A stretch of DNA of 64,000 nt from assembly GCA_965214295.1 (NCBI GenBank), contig OZ243944.1, forward strand, positions 2,790,001-2,854,000. The letters are read 5' to 3'. The notes beneath the pieces were generated by a model that saw nothing but the letters and a program-made list of their open reading frames with translations, had not been told where the DNA came from and made no database searches. Each line of letters opens with the position of its first letter. Position 1 is the first letter of the stretch. The DNA comes from JAJDUF01 sp965214295 (lineage in GTDB: Bacteria; Chloroflexota; UBA11872; UBA12225; JAJDUF01). The translations under genes were made by a program, and so were the position numbers. Positions 33,719-43,229 of this stretch are shown piece by piece.

Positions 33719-35047
33719 ATGAAGGCGACACTCCGTCCGCCGCCGATCCTGCTGGTCATACTCGGTATTGGTGGGGCGGTCGCTCTCGTCATCGCCGCCA
33801 TTCTGGCCGGCGGGATTGTGTTCCCTGGAGCCGGCGATGCGCCCCGTGCTGAGGAGGCCGCCCCACCACCCACCCCGGTTGCAGAAGCCGCTGGACCATC
33901 GGCTACTACCCCCAGCGCCCAATCTCAGCTAGAGCCGGATTCCGGCATCTCCGACCAGCGCATTCTCTTCGGGCAGTCCGCCGCCTTCAGCGGTCCGGCT
34001 CAGGAGCTTGGCAAGAATATGCGGCTGGGTATCTTGGCCGCCTTCCAAGAGGCCAACCGGCGCGGCGGCGTCCACGGCCGGCAGTTGGAGTTGGTGTATC
34101 GTGACGATGCCTACGAACCGGAAGCTGCCATCAAGAACACCCAAGAGTTGATTAAGCAGGAAGAAGTCTTTGCGCTGATCGGCGCCGTCGGCACGCCCAC
34201 GTCGCGCTCCGCCACACCGGTCGCCGCGGAGTCGGGAGTGCCCTATGTTGCTCCCTTTACCGGCGCCGCCTTCTTACGCGACCCCGAGTGGCGCAACATC
34301 ATCAACCTGCGCGCCTCCTACTATCAGGAGACCGAGGAAATGGTCGCTCGCTTGACCGAGGACCTCGGTATCGAGCGCATCGCCGTCATCTACCAGGACG
34401 ATTCCTACGGTCGCGCCGGCTACCGCGGCGTGCTTGGCGCGCTGGAGCGGCGCCGCGGGTCCCGCGTGGAGTTGGTGGCGGTTGGGGTGTATCCACGCAA
34501 TACGACGGCCGTCAAGGCCGCGCTGCTCGACCTACGGCGCGGCAACCCCGAGGCGGTGATTATCATTGGCGCTTACGAGCCGGTGGCGGCGCTGATCGCT
34601 TGGGCACGGCATACAGGGCTGAATTCGGTGTTCTTGACCGTCTCTTTCGTGGGCAGCAACGCCTTGGCCCGTGAGCTAGGCCCCGCCGGAGCCGGAGTCT
34701 TGGTCACCCAAGTGGTGCCCTTCCCGACAGATAGCTCGATCCCCATCGTCGCTGCCTATCACCGCGCCCTCACTGCCTACCAGGCCGACGCCCTGCCCGG
34801 GTTTGTCTCCCTCGAAGGCTATCTGGCCGGCCGCCTGGCCATCGCCAGTCTCGACCGTTGCGGCCGCGAGGTCAGCCGCGCTTGTTTCCTCGCAAGCCTG
34901 CGCCGCACCGACGCGATTGACATTGACGGGTTCGAGCTACGCTACGGGGAAGACGATAACCAAGGATCCGATGAAGTGTTCCTGACTGTGATCGGCCGCG
35001 ACGGCCGTTATCACGCCATTGAGACGCTGCGGGACATGGAGCAGTGA
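33719..35047 (+). CDS. Membrane-anchored LIV-type ligand-binding protein
   Basis: A 442-residue protein. Residues 10-33 (LLVILGIGGAVALVIAAI) form one helix, with no lipobox Cys. After a Pro/Ala linker, a type I periplasmic-binding fold follows: ILFGQSAAFSGPAQELGKNM, RGGVHGRQLELVYRDDAYEP, ALIGAVGTPTS and IAVIYQDDSYGRAGY. No permease or ATPase genes are near, so it is more likely a sensor for the histidine kinase whose GTG overlaps its stop than a transporter part. The ligand would be an amino acid, amide or similar small molecule. Confidence 0.88.
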   Translation: MKATLRPPPILLVILGIGGAVALVIAAILAGGIVFPGAGDAPRAEEAAPPPTPVAEAAGPSATTPSAQSQLEPDSGISDQRILFGQSAAFSGPAQELGKNMRLGILAAFQEANRRGGVHGRQLELVYRDDAYEPEAAIKNTQELIKQEEVFALIGAVGTPTSRSATPVAAESGVPYVAPFTGAAFLRDPEWRNIINLRASYYQETEEMVARLTEDLGIERIAVIYQDDSYGRAGYRGVLGALERRRGSRVELVAVGVYPRNTTAVKAALLDLRRGNPEAVIIIGAYEPVAALIAWARHTGLNSVFLTVSFVGSNALARELGPAGAGVLVTQVVPFPTDSSIPIVAAYHRALTAYQADALPGFVSLEGYLAGRLAIASLDRCGREVSRACFLASLRRTDAIDIDGFELRYGEDDNQGSDEVFLTVIGRDGRYHAIETLRDMEQ

Positions 35048-37254
35048 TCAACCGGCTCAAACGCCTGCCGGAAGCCCGCTTCCGCATCTCTGTGCAGCTC
35101 TACGCCGGTATTGGGGGTGCTGTCGCCCTCACTATCGCCGCTAGTCTTGTCGGCTGGTTTTCGTTCAGCCGCGTCGGTGCTGCCCAGAGCCAGGTCAATG
35201 CAGGCAGTATCCCCGAGCTAGCGGCCGCTTTCGGTGTGGCGCAGCACAGCAGCACCCTCGTGGCCGCTGCACCCCGCCTGACGGCTGCCGGGTCTCCCGC
35301 GCAGCTTTCCTTTGTCTCCGCCCGCATTGGCGAAGCCTATGCGGGCCTCGAAAAAGAGCTGGCCATCTTGGGGATCGGTCTCGCGGCGCCAGCGCGCGAG
35401 ATCATAGCCCGCCGCGGCTTGGAGCAAGGCGAGCGCTTCCAGCGTATCCGTGCCAACGTGAACGCACTCATTCTCAACATCGAGGCCATCGAGGACGAGA
35501 TGGAGGCGCTATTCGAGTTGACCGCGCGCCGGGAAGCGCTGCGGACGGAGTTGGAGGCCTTGCGTGTCCGGTTGGACGAGGTCGTGATCCCGGCCGTGGA
35601 CGATCAGCTCTTCTACACCGTGACCGGCTACCGCGACCTCGGTGCTCCTCCGGCACCACGCGAGGAGCATTTCTCGGAGCGCGAGTTTGCCCACTACCGT
35701 CACATGGCCGAGCTGCAAGCGAACGCGAACATTGCCATTCACCTCCTGGAGAGTGCCTTTGCCATCTCGGAAGCCCCCTTTGTCGAGCCGCTGCGCGAAC
35801 GTTTCGAGGCCTCCGTCGGCCGCATCGAGCAGAACCTGTTGGCGCTTGAAGATTCCCCGCTGCGGGCCGAAGTTGCTCCGCTCATCACCCAACTGTCCGG
35901 ATTAGGAATCGGCGATGGGGACGGCTTCGATCTGCTCGAACAGGAGTTGCGGCTCGTCCAGCTTCAGAAGGACCTCGTCGCACGCAACCGCGACCTCGCC
36001 CTCACCTTGGTCGCCGAGGTGAATGGGCTGGTGAACGCGACCAATGCCAATGTGCAGGAAGCCACCACTGCTTCTACGCAAGCCATCCTGACCGGGCGCA
36101 CCCTCCTGCTGGCCATCAGCGCGATCAGCGTCGGCGGCGCGCTTCTCATTGCCTGGCTCTTCGTCGGCCGGGTACTGCTGCGCCGGCTCCAGATGCTCTC
36201 CGACTGGATGCGCCGCATGGCCAGCGGTGACCTAGAGTCCCGCGTCGAGATCGGCGGACGTGACGAGGTTGCGGACATGGCCGCCGCCCTGGAGGTGTTC
36301 CGCCGCCACGCTCTGCAGGTCCAGCGGCTCAACTTGGTGGAAAAGCTGGCGGTAGAGCTACAGGACAAGAACGACCAGTTAGAAAGCACCTTGGCCGACC
36401 TGAACCGGGCGCAGGAGCAGGTCATCCTCCGCGAGAAGCTGGCGGCCCTTGGTGAACTGACCGCCGGCGTGGCCCACGAGATCAAGAACCCGCTGAACTT
36501 CGTCAAGAACTTCTCCGAATCCTCTGAAGAGCTGCTTGATGAGTTGAAAGAGGTCCTCGATGAAGAGAGCGAGAGCATGGACGAGGATCAGCAAGACTAC
36601 ATCCAGGAAATCTCTGGAGACCTGACCGGCAACCTGGAGCGTATCCGCACACACGGCGAACGCGCCAACCGGATCGTGCAGGACATGCTCATGATGGGGC
36701 GCGGCGGGGGCGACCAGCAGCTCACCGACATCAACGGCCTCCTCGATGAGTATGCGCGCCTTGCTTACCATAGCGCGCGGGCGACCGATTCCGACTTCCA
36801 GCTCGATATACAGCAGGACCTCGACCCGGGGATGGGGGAGATCGCGGTCGTGCCCCAGGACTTAGGCCGCGTCTTCCTGAATATCGTCAGCAACGCCTGC
36901 TACGCCACCGACGAGAAACGGCAAGCGGCGGCGAACGATGCTTCGGACGAGCACTATTCTCCGACGCTGTGGCTCACGACCCGGCGCGAGGCGGACCACG
37001 CCGAGATCCGTATCAAGGACAACGGCAACGGCATCCCTCTGGAGATCGTCGAGAAAATCTTCAACCCCTTCTTCACGACCAAGCCCACTGACCGCGGCAC
37101 TGGCCTCGGTTTGGCGATCACCAGCGACATCGTGCGCCAGCATGGCGGTGCCATCCGAGTCGACACCGAACCCGGCCAGTTCACCGAGATGGTTATCGAA
37201 CTGCCCCTGAAGCCGGGCGTCGCACTATCTGCCGCCGTGGCGACGGCAGAGTGA
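35044..37254 (+). CDS. Sensor histidine kinase with large extracellular domain
   Basis: A 736-residue protein: first helix about 20-40 (VALTIAASLVGWFSFS), a 300-residue helical external domain, second helix about 350-373, HAMP (RRLQMLSDWMRRMASGDLES), a coiled coil, HisKA with GELTAGVAHEIKNPLNFVK (His478), and an HATPase domain (NIVSNACYATDEK, DNGNGI, FFTTKPTDRGTGLGLAITSD). The start is GTG 35044 in a GTGA overlap with the ligand-binding protein gene. It has no receiver domain; the receiver-PP2C protein of the same cluster is the likely partner. Confidence 0.94.
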   Translation: MINRLKRLPEARFRISVQLYAGIGGAVALTIAASLVGWFSFSRVGAAQSQVNAGSIPELAAAFGVAQHSSTLVAAAPRLTAAGSPAQLSFVSARIGEAYAGLEKELAILGIGLAAPAREIIARRGLEQGERFQRIRANVNALILNIEAIEDEMEALFELTARREALRTELEALRVRLDEVVIPAVDDQLFYTVTGYRDLGAPPAPREEHFSEREFAHYRHMAELQANANIAIHLLESAFAISEAPFVEPLRERFEASVGRIEQNLLALEDSPLRAEVAPLITQLSGLGIGDGDGFDLLEQELRLVQLQKDLVARNRDLALTLVAEVNGLVNATNANVQEATTASTQAILTGRTLLLAISAISVGGALLIAWLFVGRVLLRRLQMLSDWMRRMASGDLESRVEIGGRDEVADMAAALEVFRRHALQVQRLNLVEKLAVELQDKNDQLESTLADLNRAQEQVILREKLAALGELTAGVAHEIKNPLNFVKNFSESSEELLDELKEVLDEESESMDEDQQDYIQEISGDLTGNLERIRTHGERANRIVQDMLMMGRGGGDQQLTDINGLLDEYARLAYHSARATDSDFQLDIQQDLDPGMGEIAVVPQDLGRVFLNIVSNACYATDEKRQAAANDASDEHYSPTLWLTTRREADHAEIRIKDNGNGIPLEIVEKIFNPFFTTKPTDRGTGLGLAITSDIVRQHGGAIRVDTEPGQFTEMVIELPLKPGVALSAAVATAE

Positions 37255-37275
37255 AGGACCGAGCACCCCCAGCCT

Positions 37276-37598
37276 CACAAGGGTAGGTTTTCCGTGTAGG
37301 GGCGCGATGAATCGCGCCCAGGCGCCCGGGTTCTGCCCGGCGGTGGCCGGGACACCGGACCCGGGTGCTTCCCGCGCCAGGAGACCTGTGCCAAAGTCGT
37401 CATTCCCGCGCCAGCATGCCCCGTACCCCGATACGGGGCGGGAATCCAACAGCAGCACCTCCCAGGTTAGCGGGAGGTGAGTCCCTGCCACCCCAGCACT
37501 CCATTCAGGGATGATGCCAAGGTCTCCGCCAGCCGGCAGCCATCCTGACCATCCCTCCATCCCGAACATCCTGATGCAGGCAAAAACCCTACCCTTGT
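37276..37598. mobile_element. Candidate non-autonomous element with inverted ends
   Basis: The left end has ACAAGGGTAGGTTTT (37277-37291) and the right end, read on the other strand, ACAAGGGTAGGGTTTTT (37598-37582). The 323-bp interior has no gene. A matching single end, CTACCCTTGTCA, occurs at about 56363-56374. It could be a MITE or a composite of repeats. Confidence 0.5.
37380..37527. repeat. MITE-like element, second copy
   Basis: The ends GGAGACCTGTGCCAAAG and, reversed, GGAGACCTTGGCATC are inverted. The order inside is the same as at 18004-18127: hairpin GTCATT-CCCGC... GCGGG-AATCC, then CTCCCAGGTTAGCGGGAG with GTGAGTCCCTGCCACC. The hairpin is enlarged by an inner dyad (CCCCGTA-CCCCGA-TACGGGG). 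Confidence 0.75.
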
Positions 37599-37843
37599 CA
37601 GGTACCCCCGGCCCCCTCTCCGGCACCGAGCGGTAAAGAGGGGATTGGGCCGCCGGCTGCCCCCCGTGCTAGGGCGTGTTCACACTAAGCTGCCCGCTGC
37701 TCCTGTCAGCCGGTCATTGCGGGCGCAGCGCGGAATCTCAAGCGCCCGCTGACCCAAACCGGTGCTCACGACAAGGAGTTGAGACCCTTCACTGCGTTCA
37801 GGGTGACATTATGGCGATATGGGAGCGGTTGTGTGAACACGTG

Positions 37844-39229
37844 CTAGTAGGCACCCTGGCCACGCAGCACGACCCACACGGTTTTCCACAGAATCTTGAG
37901 GTCCAGCAATGGCGAGTAGTTCTGGATGTAGAAGAGATCGAATTCGACGTTCATGTGGAGCGGATTGTCGCTGCGCCCATTCACCTGCCACCAGCCGGTG
38001 ATACCGGGCAGCACCGCGAGCCGCTGGCGCTGCCACGACTCATAGCGCGCGACGATCCACGGCTGCTCCGGGCGCGGACCAACCAGACTCATCTCGCCAC
38101 GCAGCACGTTGAACAGGTTCGGTAGCTCGTCGAGGCTCCAGCGCCGCAGCCACCGCCCCACGGGCGTCACCCGCGGATCGTTGGATTGCTTGTAGCGCCG
38201 GTCGCGCTCGGCGCCCGCCGTCATCGTCCGAAACTTCCACATCGAGAACAGCCGTCCATTCTCGCCAACGCGCTCCAAGCGCACCAAAATGGGGCCGCTT
38301 GAGAACAGCCGAATAATGACGGCGATCACGGCGATGGCCGGGAGCAGCAGCGGCAGTGCGATGCTCGTCAGCACCAGATCGAAGGTTCGTTTCACGGCCC
38401 GATCAAAGCCGCTGATGACCGGGTCACGCAGACCGATGAGAGGAATACCCCAGAAATCCTCGACCCGCGCCCGCACTGACACAATCTCGAACAGATCCGG
38501 CACAATCCGCACCCGCACGGGCGCCGCTGCCAGCGCCAACGCCACTCGCAGAATGCGGTCATGGGCACGCCCCGGTAGCGCAATGATGATCTCGTCAGCC
38601 TGCGCTGACTCCACCAGCTCGACAATCTCGTCGGTCGTGCCTAGGACCGGATGGCCGGCTACGGTACCGTGTGCCTTGGCCGGATCATCGTCCACGAAAC
38701 CGGCCACGCGCAAACCGGTCCAGGCGTTCTCTTGCACGAGGCGCACCACTTCCTCCCCCACCGGTCCGGCTCCGACCACGAGCAAACGTCGCGTCGCTAC
38801 TCCCGACGAGGTGAGGGCATTGAGCAGGAGGCGGCCGACCACCCGCAGGTTGAGCAAGAAGAGGAGATTGAGCAGGAAGAAGTAGCCGACCAGCAGGCGC
38901 GAGATGAACTGGAACTTGAACGCGAAGAAGAACGCCGGCAGCAGGGCCGTGGCGATAATCACCGCCGGGACGATGGCTCGCACCTCATCGCCGAAACCGC
39001 GCATACGGCGAGGATCGTAGGCACCGAGCAAGCGCAGGAAGAACGGCCAGATCAGCACCGCGGCGAGGTAAATGGGCCACTCCAGGAAGTAGCCGGGGGC
39101 GACAGGGGTACCGAAAGGCAAACGGTGTCGCGCTTCGTCCGCCAGCCACAGTGCCAAAGCCGTCAACCCGGCATCGGCAAGCACCAATACGCCAAGATAA
39201 CGGGTGGCGATGCGGCCCAACATGGTCAA
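37844..39229 (-). CDS. Undecaprenyl-phosphate sugar phosphotransferase
   Basis: A 461-residue initiating transferase (WbaP/EpsL type). It has four N-terminal helices, a CoA-binding-3-like domain (RRLLVVGAGPVGEEVVRLVQ) and the C-terminal bacterial sugar transferase domain: KRTFDLVLTSIALPLLLPAI, ERVGENGRLFSMWKFRTM, RWSLDELPNLFNVLRGEMSL, VGPRPEQP and LPGITGWWQVNGRS. It loads the first sugar on the lipid carrier for surface-glycan synthesis. It ends the minus-strand part of the glycan cluster. Confidence 0.94.
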   Translation of the reverse strand: MTMLGRIATRYLGVLVLADAGLTALALWLADEARHRLPFGTPVAPGYFLEWPIYLAAVLIWPFFLRLLGAYDPRRMRGFGDEVRAIVPAVIIATALLPAFFFAFKFQFISRLLVGYFFLLNLLFLLNLRVVGRLLLNALTSSGVATRRLLVVGAGPVGEEVVRLVQENAWTGLRVAGFVDDDPAKAHGTVAGHPVLGTTDEIVELVESAQADEIIIALPGRAHDRILRVALALAAAPVRVRIVPDLFEIVSVRARVEDFWGIPLIGLRDPVISGFDRAVKRTFDLVLTSIALPLLLPAIAVIAVIIRLFSSGPILVRLERVGENGRLFSMWKFRTMTAGAERDRRYKQSNDPRVTPVGRWLRRWSLDELPNLFNVLRGEMSLVGPRPEQPWIVARYESWQRQRLAVLPGITGWWQVNGRSDNPLHMNVEFDLFYIQNYSPLLDLKILWKTVWVVLRGQGAY

Positions 39230-39263
39230 CGGCCCGTACTGCTTCTACGCTCTACCTAACACG

Positions 39264-40439
39264 TCACCGGCATTGTAGCAACTGCTCATACAACGCACGA
39301 GTGCGGGCAACCATCCGCTCCTTGGTGAACCGCGCTGCGATGGTGGCGCGGGCGCTGGCCCCCAGCGCGGCGCCGTAGTCCGGTTGGTCCAACACTGCTC
39401 TAAGACAAGCCGCCAGCGCCTGCGGCTCCCCCGGCGGGGCGAGCAGCCCGTTCTTGCCGTGTTCGATCACGTCCCGCGTGCCGAGCACATCCGTGGCGAC
39501 GACCGGCTTGCCCAGGCCCATCGCCTCAAGCATCACATAGGACAGTCCCTCGAAGCGCGACGACAGCATGAGCACGTCGAAGCCGGCCATGAGCCGCGCG
39601 GCATTCGGCACGTAGGGCAGGAACGTCATCCGCTCGCCCAGCCCCAGCGTCTGCGCCAACTGTTTGCTCGCCGCCAACAGCTCGCCGCCATTGACCCAGA
39701 CGAAACGCACCTTGTCGTGGGTTTGGGCTACCGCTGCCGCGGTGCGGAGCCAGGTGAACGGGTCCTTCTGCGCCATCTGGCGGGCGACGGTCCCGACAAC
39801 CAACACATCATCTTCCCAGCCATATTCGGTGCGGACCCTGGTGCCCTCTTCCGGCCCCGGTAGCTCGTTCGGATCGAGGCCATTCTCGATCACGGCTACG
39901 CGGTCGGCCGGTACAACCCCGCGCTGGACGGCCTCCGTCCCTTCCGATGGAGAGACGGCAATGAGCCGGTCTGTCAACCGCCCCAGAACACGCTCGATGG
40001 TCAGGTAGAGCCAGCGTCGTCTACCCGATCCGGGGATCAAATACGAAAATCCGTGCGGCGTGTAACAGACGCGCGGCCCGCTGGCGAACCGGGCCGCGAC
40101 GCGGCCGATGACTCCGGCCTTCGAGCTGTGGCAATGCACGATGTCGTAGCGGCCGCGGCGCATCAGACGCGCCAGGCGCAGCGTCGCCAGCAAGTCCGCC
40201 CCAGGCGAGACGGCCCGGCGCATCGGAATCGGGTGGACCGGTATGCCGGCGCGGGCTACGTCGCCGACAAAGGAGGTGTCCCCCAACGAATCGGACCGCA
40301 CCGGCGGACAGGCCACCTCGACCTGATAGCCTGCACCATGAAGGCCGATGTTCAACTCCGTGAGGTGGCGCTTCGTGCCACCGATGGTTGCCTCCATCAC
40401 CTGCAGCACTCGCGTTCGCCGGCCGCCGGAGGGAGTCAC
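39264..40439 (-). CDS. GT4-type glycosyltransferase
   Basis: A 391-residue GT-B enzyme. RVLQVMEATIGGTKRHLTEL starts the N-terminal half, with YDIVHCHSSKAGVIGRVAA. The nucleotide-sugar half has VVGTVARQMAQKDP, LMLSSRFEGLSYVMLEAMGL, GKPVVATDVLG. The GTG start at 40439 overlaps the stop of the upstream glycosyltransferase (GTGA); the long frame further upstream is that gene read in another frame. Confidence 0.92.
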   Translation of the reverse strand: MTPSGGRRTRVLQVMEATIGGTKRHLTELNIGLHGAGYQVEVACPPVRSDSLGDTSFVGDVARAGIPVHPIPMRRAVSPGADLLATLRLARLMRRGRYDIVHCHSSKAGVIGRVAARFASGPRVCYTPHGFSYLIPGSGRRRWLYLTIERVLGRLTDRLIAVSPSEGTEAVQRGVVPADRVAVIENGLDPNELPGPEEGTRVRTEYGWEDDVLVVGTVARQMAQKDPFTWLRTAAAVAQTHDKVRFVWVNGGELLAASKQLAQTLGLGERMTFLPYVPNAARLMAGFDVLMLSSRFEGLSYVMLEAMGLGKPVVATDVLGTRDVIEHGKNGLLAPPGEPQALAACLRAVLDQPDYGAALGASARATIAARFTKERMVARTRALYEQLLQCR

Positions 40440-41587
40440 GAGACCCCCGCATCGGCGTACACCGCAAGCGTTTCCCGCACCATGCGCTCGGCCGTGAAGT
40501 GAGTTTGCACGCGAGCGGCCCCCGCGGCCCCCAGCCGCGCCCGCCGCTCCGGGTCGCCGCAGAGCTGGAGCAGCGCCCCCGCGAGCGCATCGGGATTGTG
40601 GGGCGGCACAAGCAGGCCCGTCTCGCCGTCGCGGATCACCTCCGGGATGGCGCTGACCGCCGTCGCTACGACCGGCCGTCGCGCAGCCATGGCTTCCACG
40701 AGCACCAAGCCAAACCCCTCCCAATGCGACGGCTGCACCACGATGTCGCAAGCGGCCAGCAGCGCCGGCACGTCGTCGCGGTGCCCGGCCCAGTGAACAC
40801 GCGCCGCCAACTCCGGCGCGGCGGCCGCTCCATGGAGGGCCTGCTCGTAGTCCATGGAGGCCTGCTGCGGCGCCCCGGCGATGATGAGCTGGCCGGCCGG
40901 CAGCGCCACTACCACCTGCCGCAGCGCCGCCAGGAGGTCAAGGTGGCCCTTCTGCGGGTCCAAACGGCCGATGGTGAGGAGCAGCGGCGCCTCCGCCGGT
41001 ACGCCGAATTCGGTGCGAACCGCTGCGCCGGCCGCCGCCGTGACCGCACCGGAGTTGGGAATGATGCCGTAATAGACGCGGCGGAGGCGCTCGGACGGGA
41101 CGTGGCCTCGGTCACGCATGTAGCGACCGACGTGATCCGAGAGCACGATCACGCGGTCGGTCAGCCGGGCGAGCCAGCCGTGGACCGGCCCGACGAGCGG
41201 CCGGCGCAACACTGCCTCGTCATTATGTTTCGACGAGATCAGAACCACCCCGCCGGCCAGGCGCGCGGCCACGGCGCCGTAGGCATCGGCTTTGAGTAGA
41301 TGCGTATGGACCACGTCGTACTGCCCGGCGCGAATCAGTCGGACGAGGCGTGGGATCACCAAGGGACTGACCGTGGCTCCGGCGCGCAGGTCAATCACAC
41401 GCCGGGCCACGCCCTCGAATTGGTCAACGAGATAAGGGTCCTTGAGGTAGGCAAGGTCAACGCTCCAGCCCGCGGCGCGCTGACCGGCCACCAGGATGTG
41501 CAGATGGCGCTGCGCCCCACCGCGATGTAGGGAGGTGATGACGTGCAGCACACGGCCGACGATAGGAACCTCTTTGCCCACCGGCAA
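40436..41587 (-). CDS. GT4-type glycosyltransferase
   Basis: A 383-residue GT-B enzyme: RVLHVITSLHRGGAQRHLHI, YDVVHTHLLKADAYGAVAA, LLTIGRLDPQKGHLDLLAAL and VVQPSHWEGFGLVLVEAMAA, GLLVPPHNPDALA. It is translationally coupled to the next glycosyltransferase. The acceptor and donor sugars are not predictable. The 262 bases upstream hold a 25-bp hairpin unit. Confidence 0.92.
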   Translation of the reverse strand: MPVGKEVPIVGRVLHVITSLHRGGAQRHLHILVAGQRAAGWSVDLAYLKDPYLVDQFEGVARRVIDLRAGATVSPLVIPRLVRLIRAGQYDVVHTHLLKADAYGAVAARLAGGVVLISSKHNDEAVLRRPLVGPVHGWLARLTDRVIVLSDHVGRYMRDRGHVPSERLRRVYYGIIPNSGAVTAAAGAAVRTEFGVPAEAPLLLTIGRLDPQKGHLDLLAALRQVVVALPAGQLIIAGAPQQASMDYEQALHGAAAAPELAARVHWAGHRDDVPALLAACDIVVQPSHWEGFGLVLVEAMAARRPVVATAVSAIPEVIRDGETGLLVPPHNPDALAGALLQLCGDPERRARLGAAGAARVQTHFTAERMVRETLAVYADAGVS

Positions 41588-41770
41588 CGTCCGCCGCCGC
41601 CGCGCCTCCCTTCCACCAAATGCTGCGTTGAAGGGATAGGTGCGGGGCGCGACACTCTAGCCAGCATTCTAGCAAAGCCCCGCCACCGCCCCCCTCCGCT
41701 CATCCGTACCGCCTCATGGGAGTGAGGCGGCGGGCGCGCGTATGGGGTGTCATTCATGGCGTCCCCTCCC

Positions 41771-41795
41771 GTTACTCCGGCGAAAGCCGGAGTCC
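41771..41795 (+). repeat. 25-bp hairpin unit (CCGGC/GCCGG arms)
   Basis: GTTACT-CCGGC-GAAA-GCCGG-AGTCC. The outer pair changed with the other side (ACT/AGT), keeping pairing, and the loop is GAAA. Confidence 0.85.
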
Positions 41796-41849
41796 GGCGC
41801 GCCTAGGGAGGCTGGCTGGCTACTGGCGACGGGCCACCGGCGACTGGGC

Positions 41850-43205
41850 TTAGGTCAGGCGCCGCACGGTGGGACTGAACAGTCCGAACATGAGTACCAG
41901 CAGCGCCACGATCACGCCGGTCCCCGCCATCATCAGCCGGGCCCCCATGAGGTCGGCCAACGCGCCCCCCGGGAGTGCCGAAAGCGGCGTCAGTCCCATC
42001 GTGAGCAGCCAGATGCTCATAACCCGCCCGGACATTGCGCGATCCGCTTGGCGTAGCAGCAACGCGCTGTACAGGGTTTGGAGCGCTGCATAGGCAACCC
42101 CGACCAGGACGAGCAGCGCCGTAGCCAGCAGGAATGCCGGGGCCAGCGCAAAACCGGCTAAGGCGGCGCCCAACAGCGCCCCCAAGGCGAGGAGCAGCCG
42201 TCCGGGGGCACGAGCGCCGCTCATCGCGGCGATAATCACGGTGCCGACCAGGGCGCCAATCCCTTCGGCGGCAGCCATGAATCCCAGACCCTCCGGACCG
42301 GAATCGAACACCCGCAAGGCAAACACCGGCAGCAAGCGCTGGTGCGATGCAGCCAAGGCCAGGATCAACGTGGCGATAGCGACCAGAGTCCGCAAAGACG
42401 GCGTGGACCACACGTAGTGTAGCCCGGCGATAGCCTGCTGGCGGGCCGAGGCTTGCGTCGGCGCCGGTGGGCTGTAGGGTAAACCGATCACGCTGAACAC
42501 GACCACGGCGTACCCCACGGCCATCAAGAGACAGATCCCACCGATCCCCACGGTTGGCAGACCGATGAGCAGCCCGGCCAGGGCCGGACCGGCAACGCGG
42601 CTGGCGTTCATGCCGAAGCTGCGGAGGGCCAGCGCATTCACCAGATCGTCTTTGTGTACCAGCTCCGTCAAGAATGACTGCCGGGCCGGGACGTTGAAGG
42701 CGAAGAGCACCCCTTGGAGAACCGCAAAGGCAAAGAGGTGCCACACCTGCACCATACCGGTGAGCACCACCAGGGCCAAGCTACCGCCGACCAAGGCCAA
42801 ACCGCCTTGGGTCAGCGCGAGCAGAGTCCGGCGGGCGATACGATCCGCAGCGACCCCGCCGATCAGAGCAAAGCTCACCACCGGAAGGGCGAGCGCCAGG
42901 CCCATAACGCCCAGCATGGTCGCAGAACCGGTCAGCTCGAAGACGAGGTAGCCGATTGCAATGTCCGCCATGCGCCAGGCCAACATGGACGGCAGCATGG
43001 CCAGCCACAGGCGGCGGAAGTGCCGGTTCCGCAGGGCGCGGAAGGACTGCTGCCAGTCTACGCCACGGAGGCGCGGGACTCGCTTCGGCGGCTTGCTCCG
43101 CTCCTCGGTAACGGCAATGCTAATGCGCCACCATCCTACCGCTGGCCTCGGCCGGGCCGCCCGGCCGGCGAGCGGGGTATGTCGAGCGTACCACCGCATT
43201 ATCAT
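41850..43205 (-). CDS. MFS transporter (12-helix exporter type)
   Basis: A 451-residue integral membrane protein. RNRHFRRLWLAMLPSMLAWR, DRIARRTLLALTQGGLALVG (the loop between helices 2 and 3), ARQSFLTELVHKDDLVNALA and SRVAGPALAGLLIG match the EntS-like MFS subfamily of exporters. A cytoplasmic PPAPTQASARQQAIAGL linker splits the two halves. It is within the glycan cluster and may export a small product; substrate unknown. The start could be any of the first in-frame codons near 43199-43205. Confidence 0.88.
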   Translation of the reverse strand: MIMRWYARHTPLAGRAARPRPAVGWWRISIAVTEERSKPPKRVPRLRGVDWQQSFRALRNRHFRRLWLAMLPSMLAWRMADIAIGYLVFELTGSATMLGVMGLALALPVVSFALIGGVAADRIARRTLLALTQGGLALVGGSLALVVLTGMVQVWHLFAFAVLQGVLFAFNVPARQSFLTELVHKDDLVNALALRSFGMNASRVAGPALAGLLIGLPTVGIGGICLLMAVGYAVVVFSVIGLPYSPPAPTQASARQQAIAGLHYVWSTPSLRTLVAIATLILALAASHQRLLPVFALRVFDSGPEGLGFMAAAEGIGALVGTVIIAAMSGARAPGRLLLALGALLGAALAGFALAPAFLLATALLVLVGVAYAALQTLYSALLLRQADRAMSGRVMSIWLLTMGLTPLSALPGGALADLMGARLMMAGTGVIVALLVLMFGLFSPTVRRLT

Positions 43206-43229
43206 CCTGACCAGAGCGCCTTGCCAGCG

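Larger units (their letters stand above)
37255..37843. other. 590-bp gene-free region with nested repeats
   Basis: It holds the element 37276-37598 and, inside it, the MITE-like unit 37380-37527. A perfect dyad GGGCGCGAT-GA-ATCGCGCCC is at about 37300-37319. The short frames here are repeat-derived. No terminator is seen for the kinase operon or for the glycan cluster that converges from the right. Confidence 0.7.

Noticed and set aside
37676..38125. 149-codon plus frame before the sugar transferase end
   Set aside because: It overlaps the sugar transferase coding end and a repeat region; no family resemblance.
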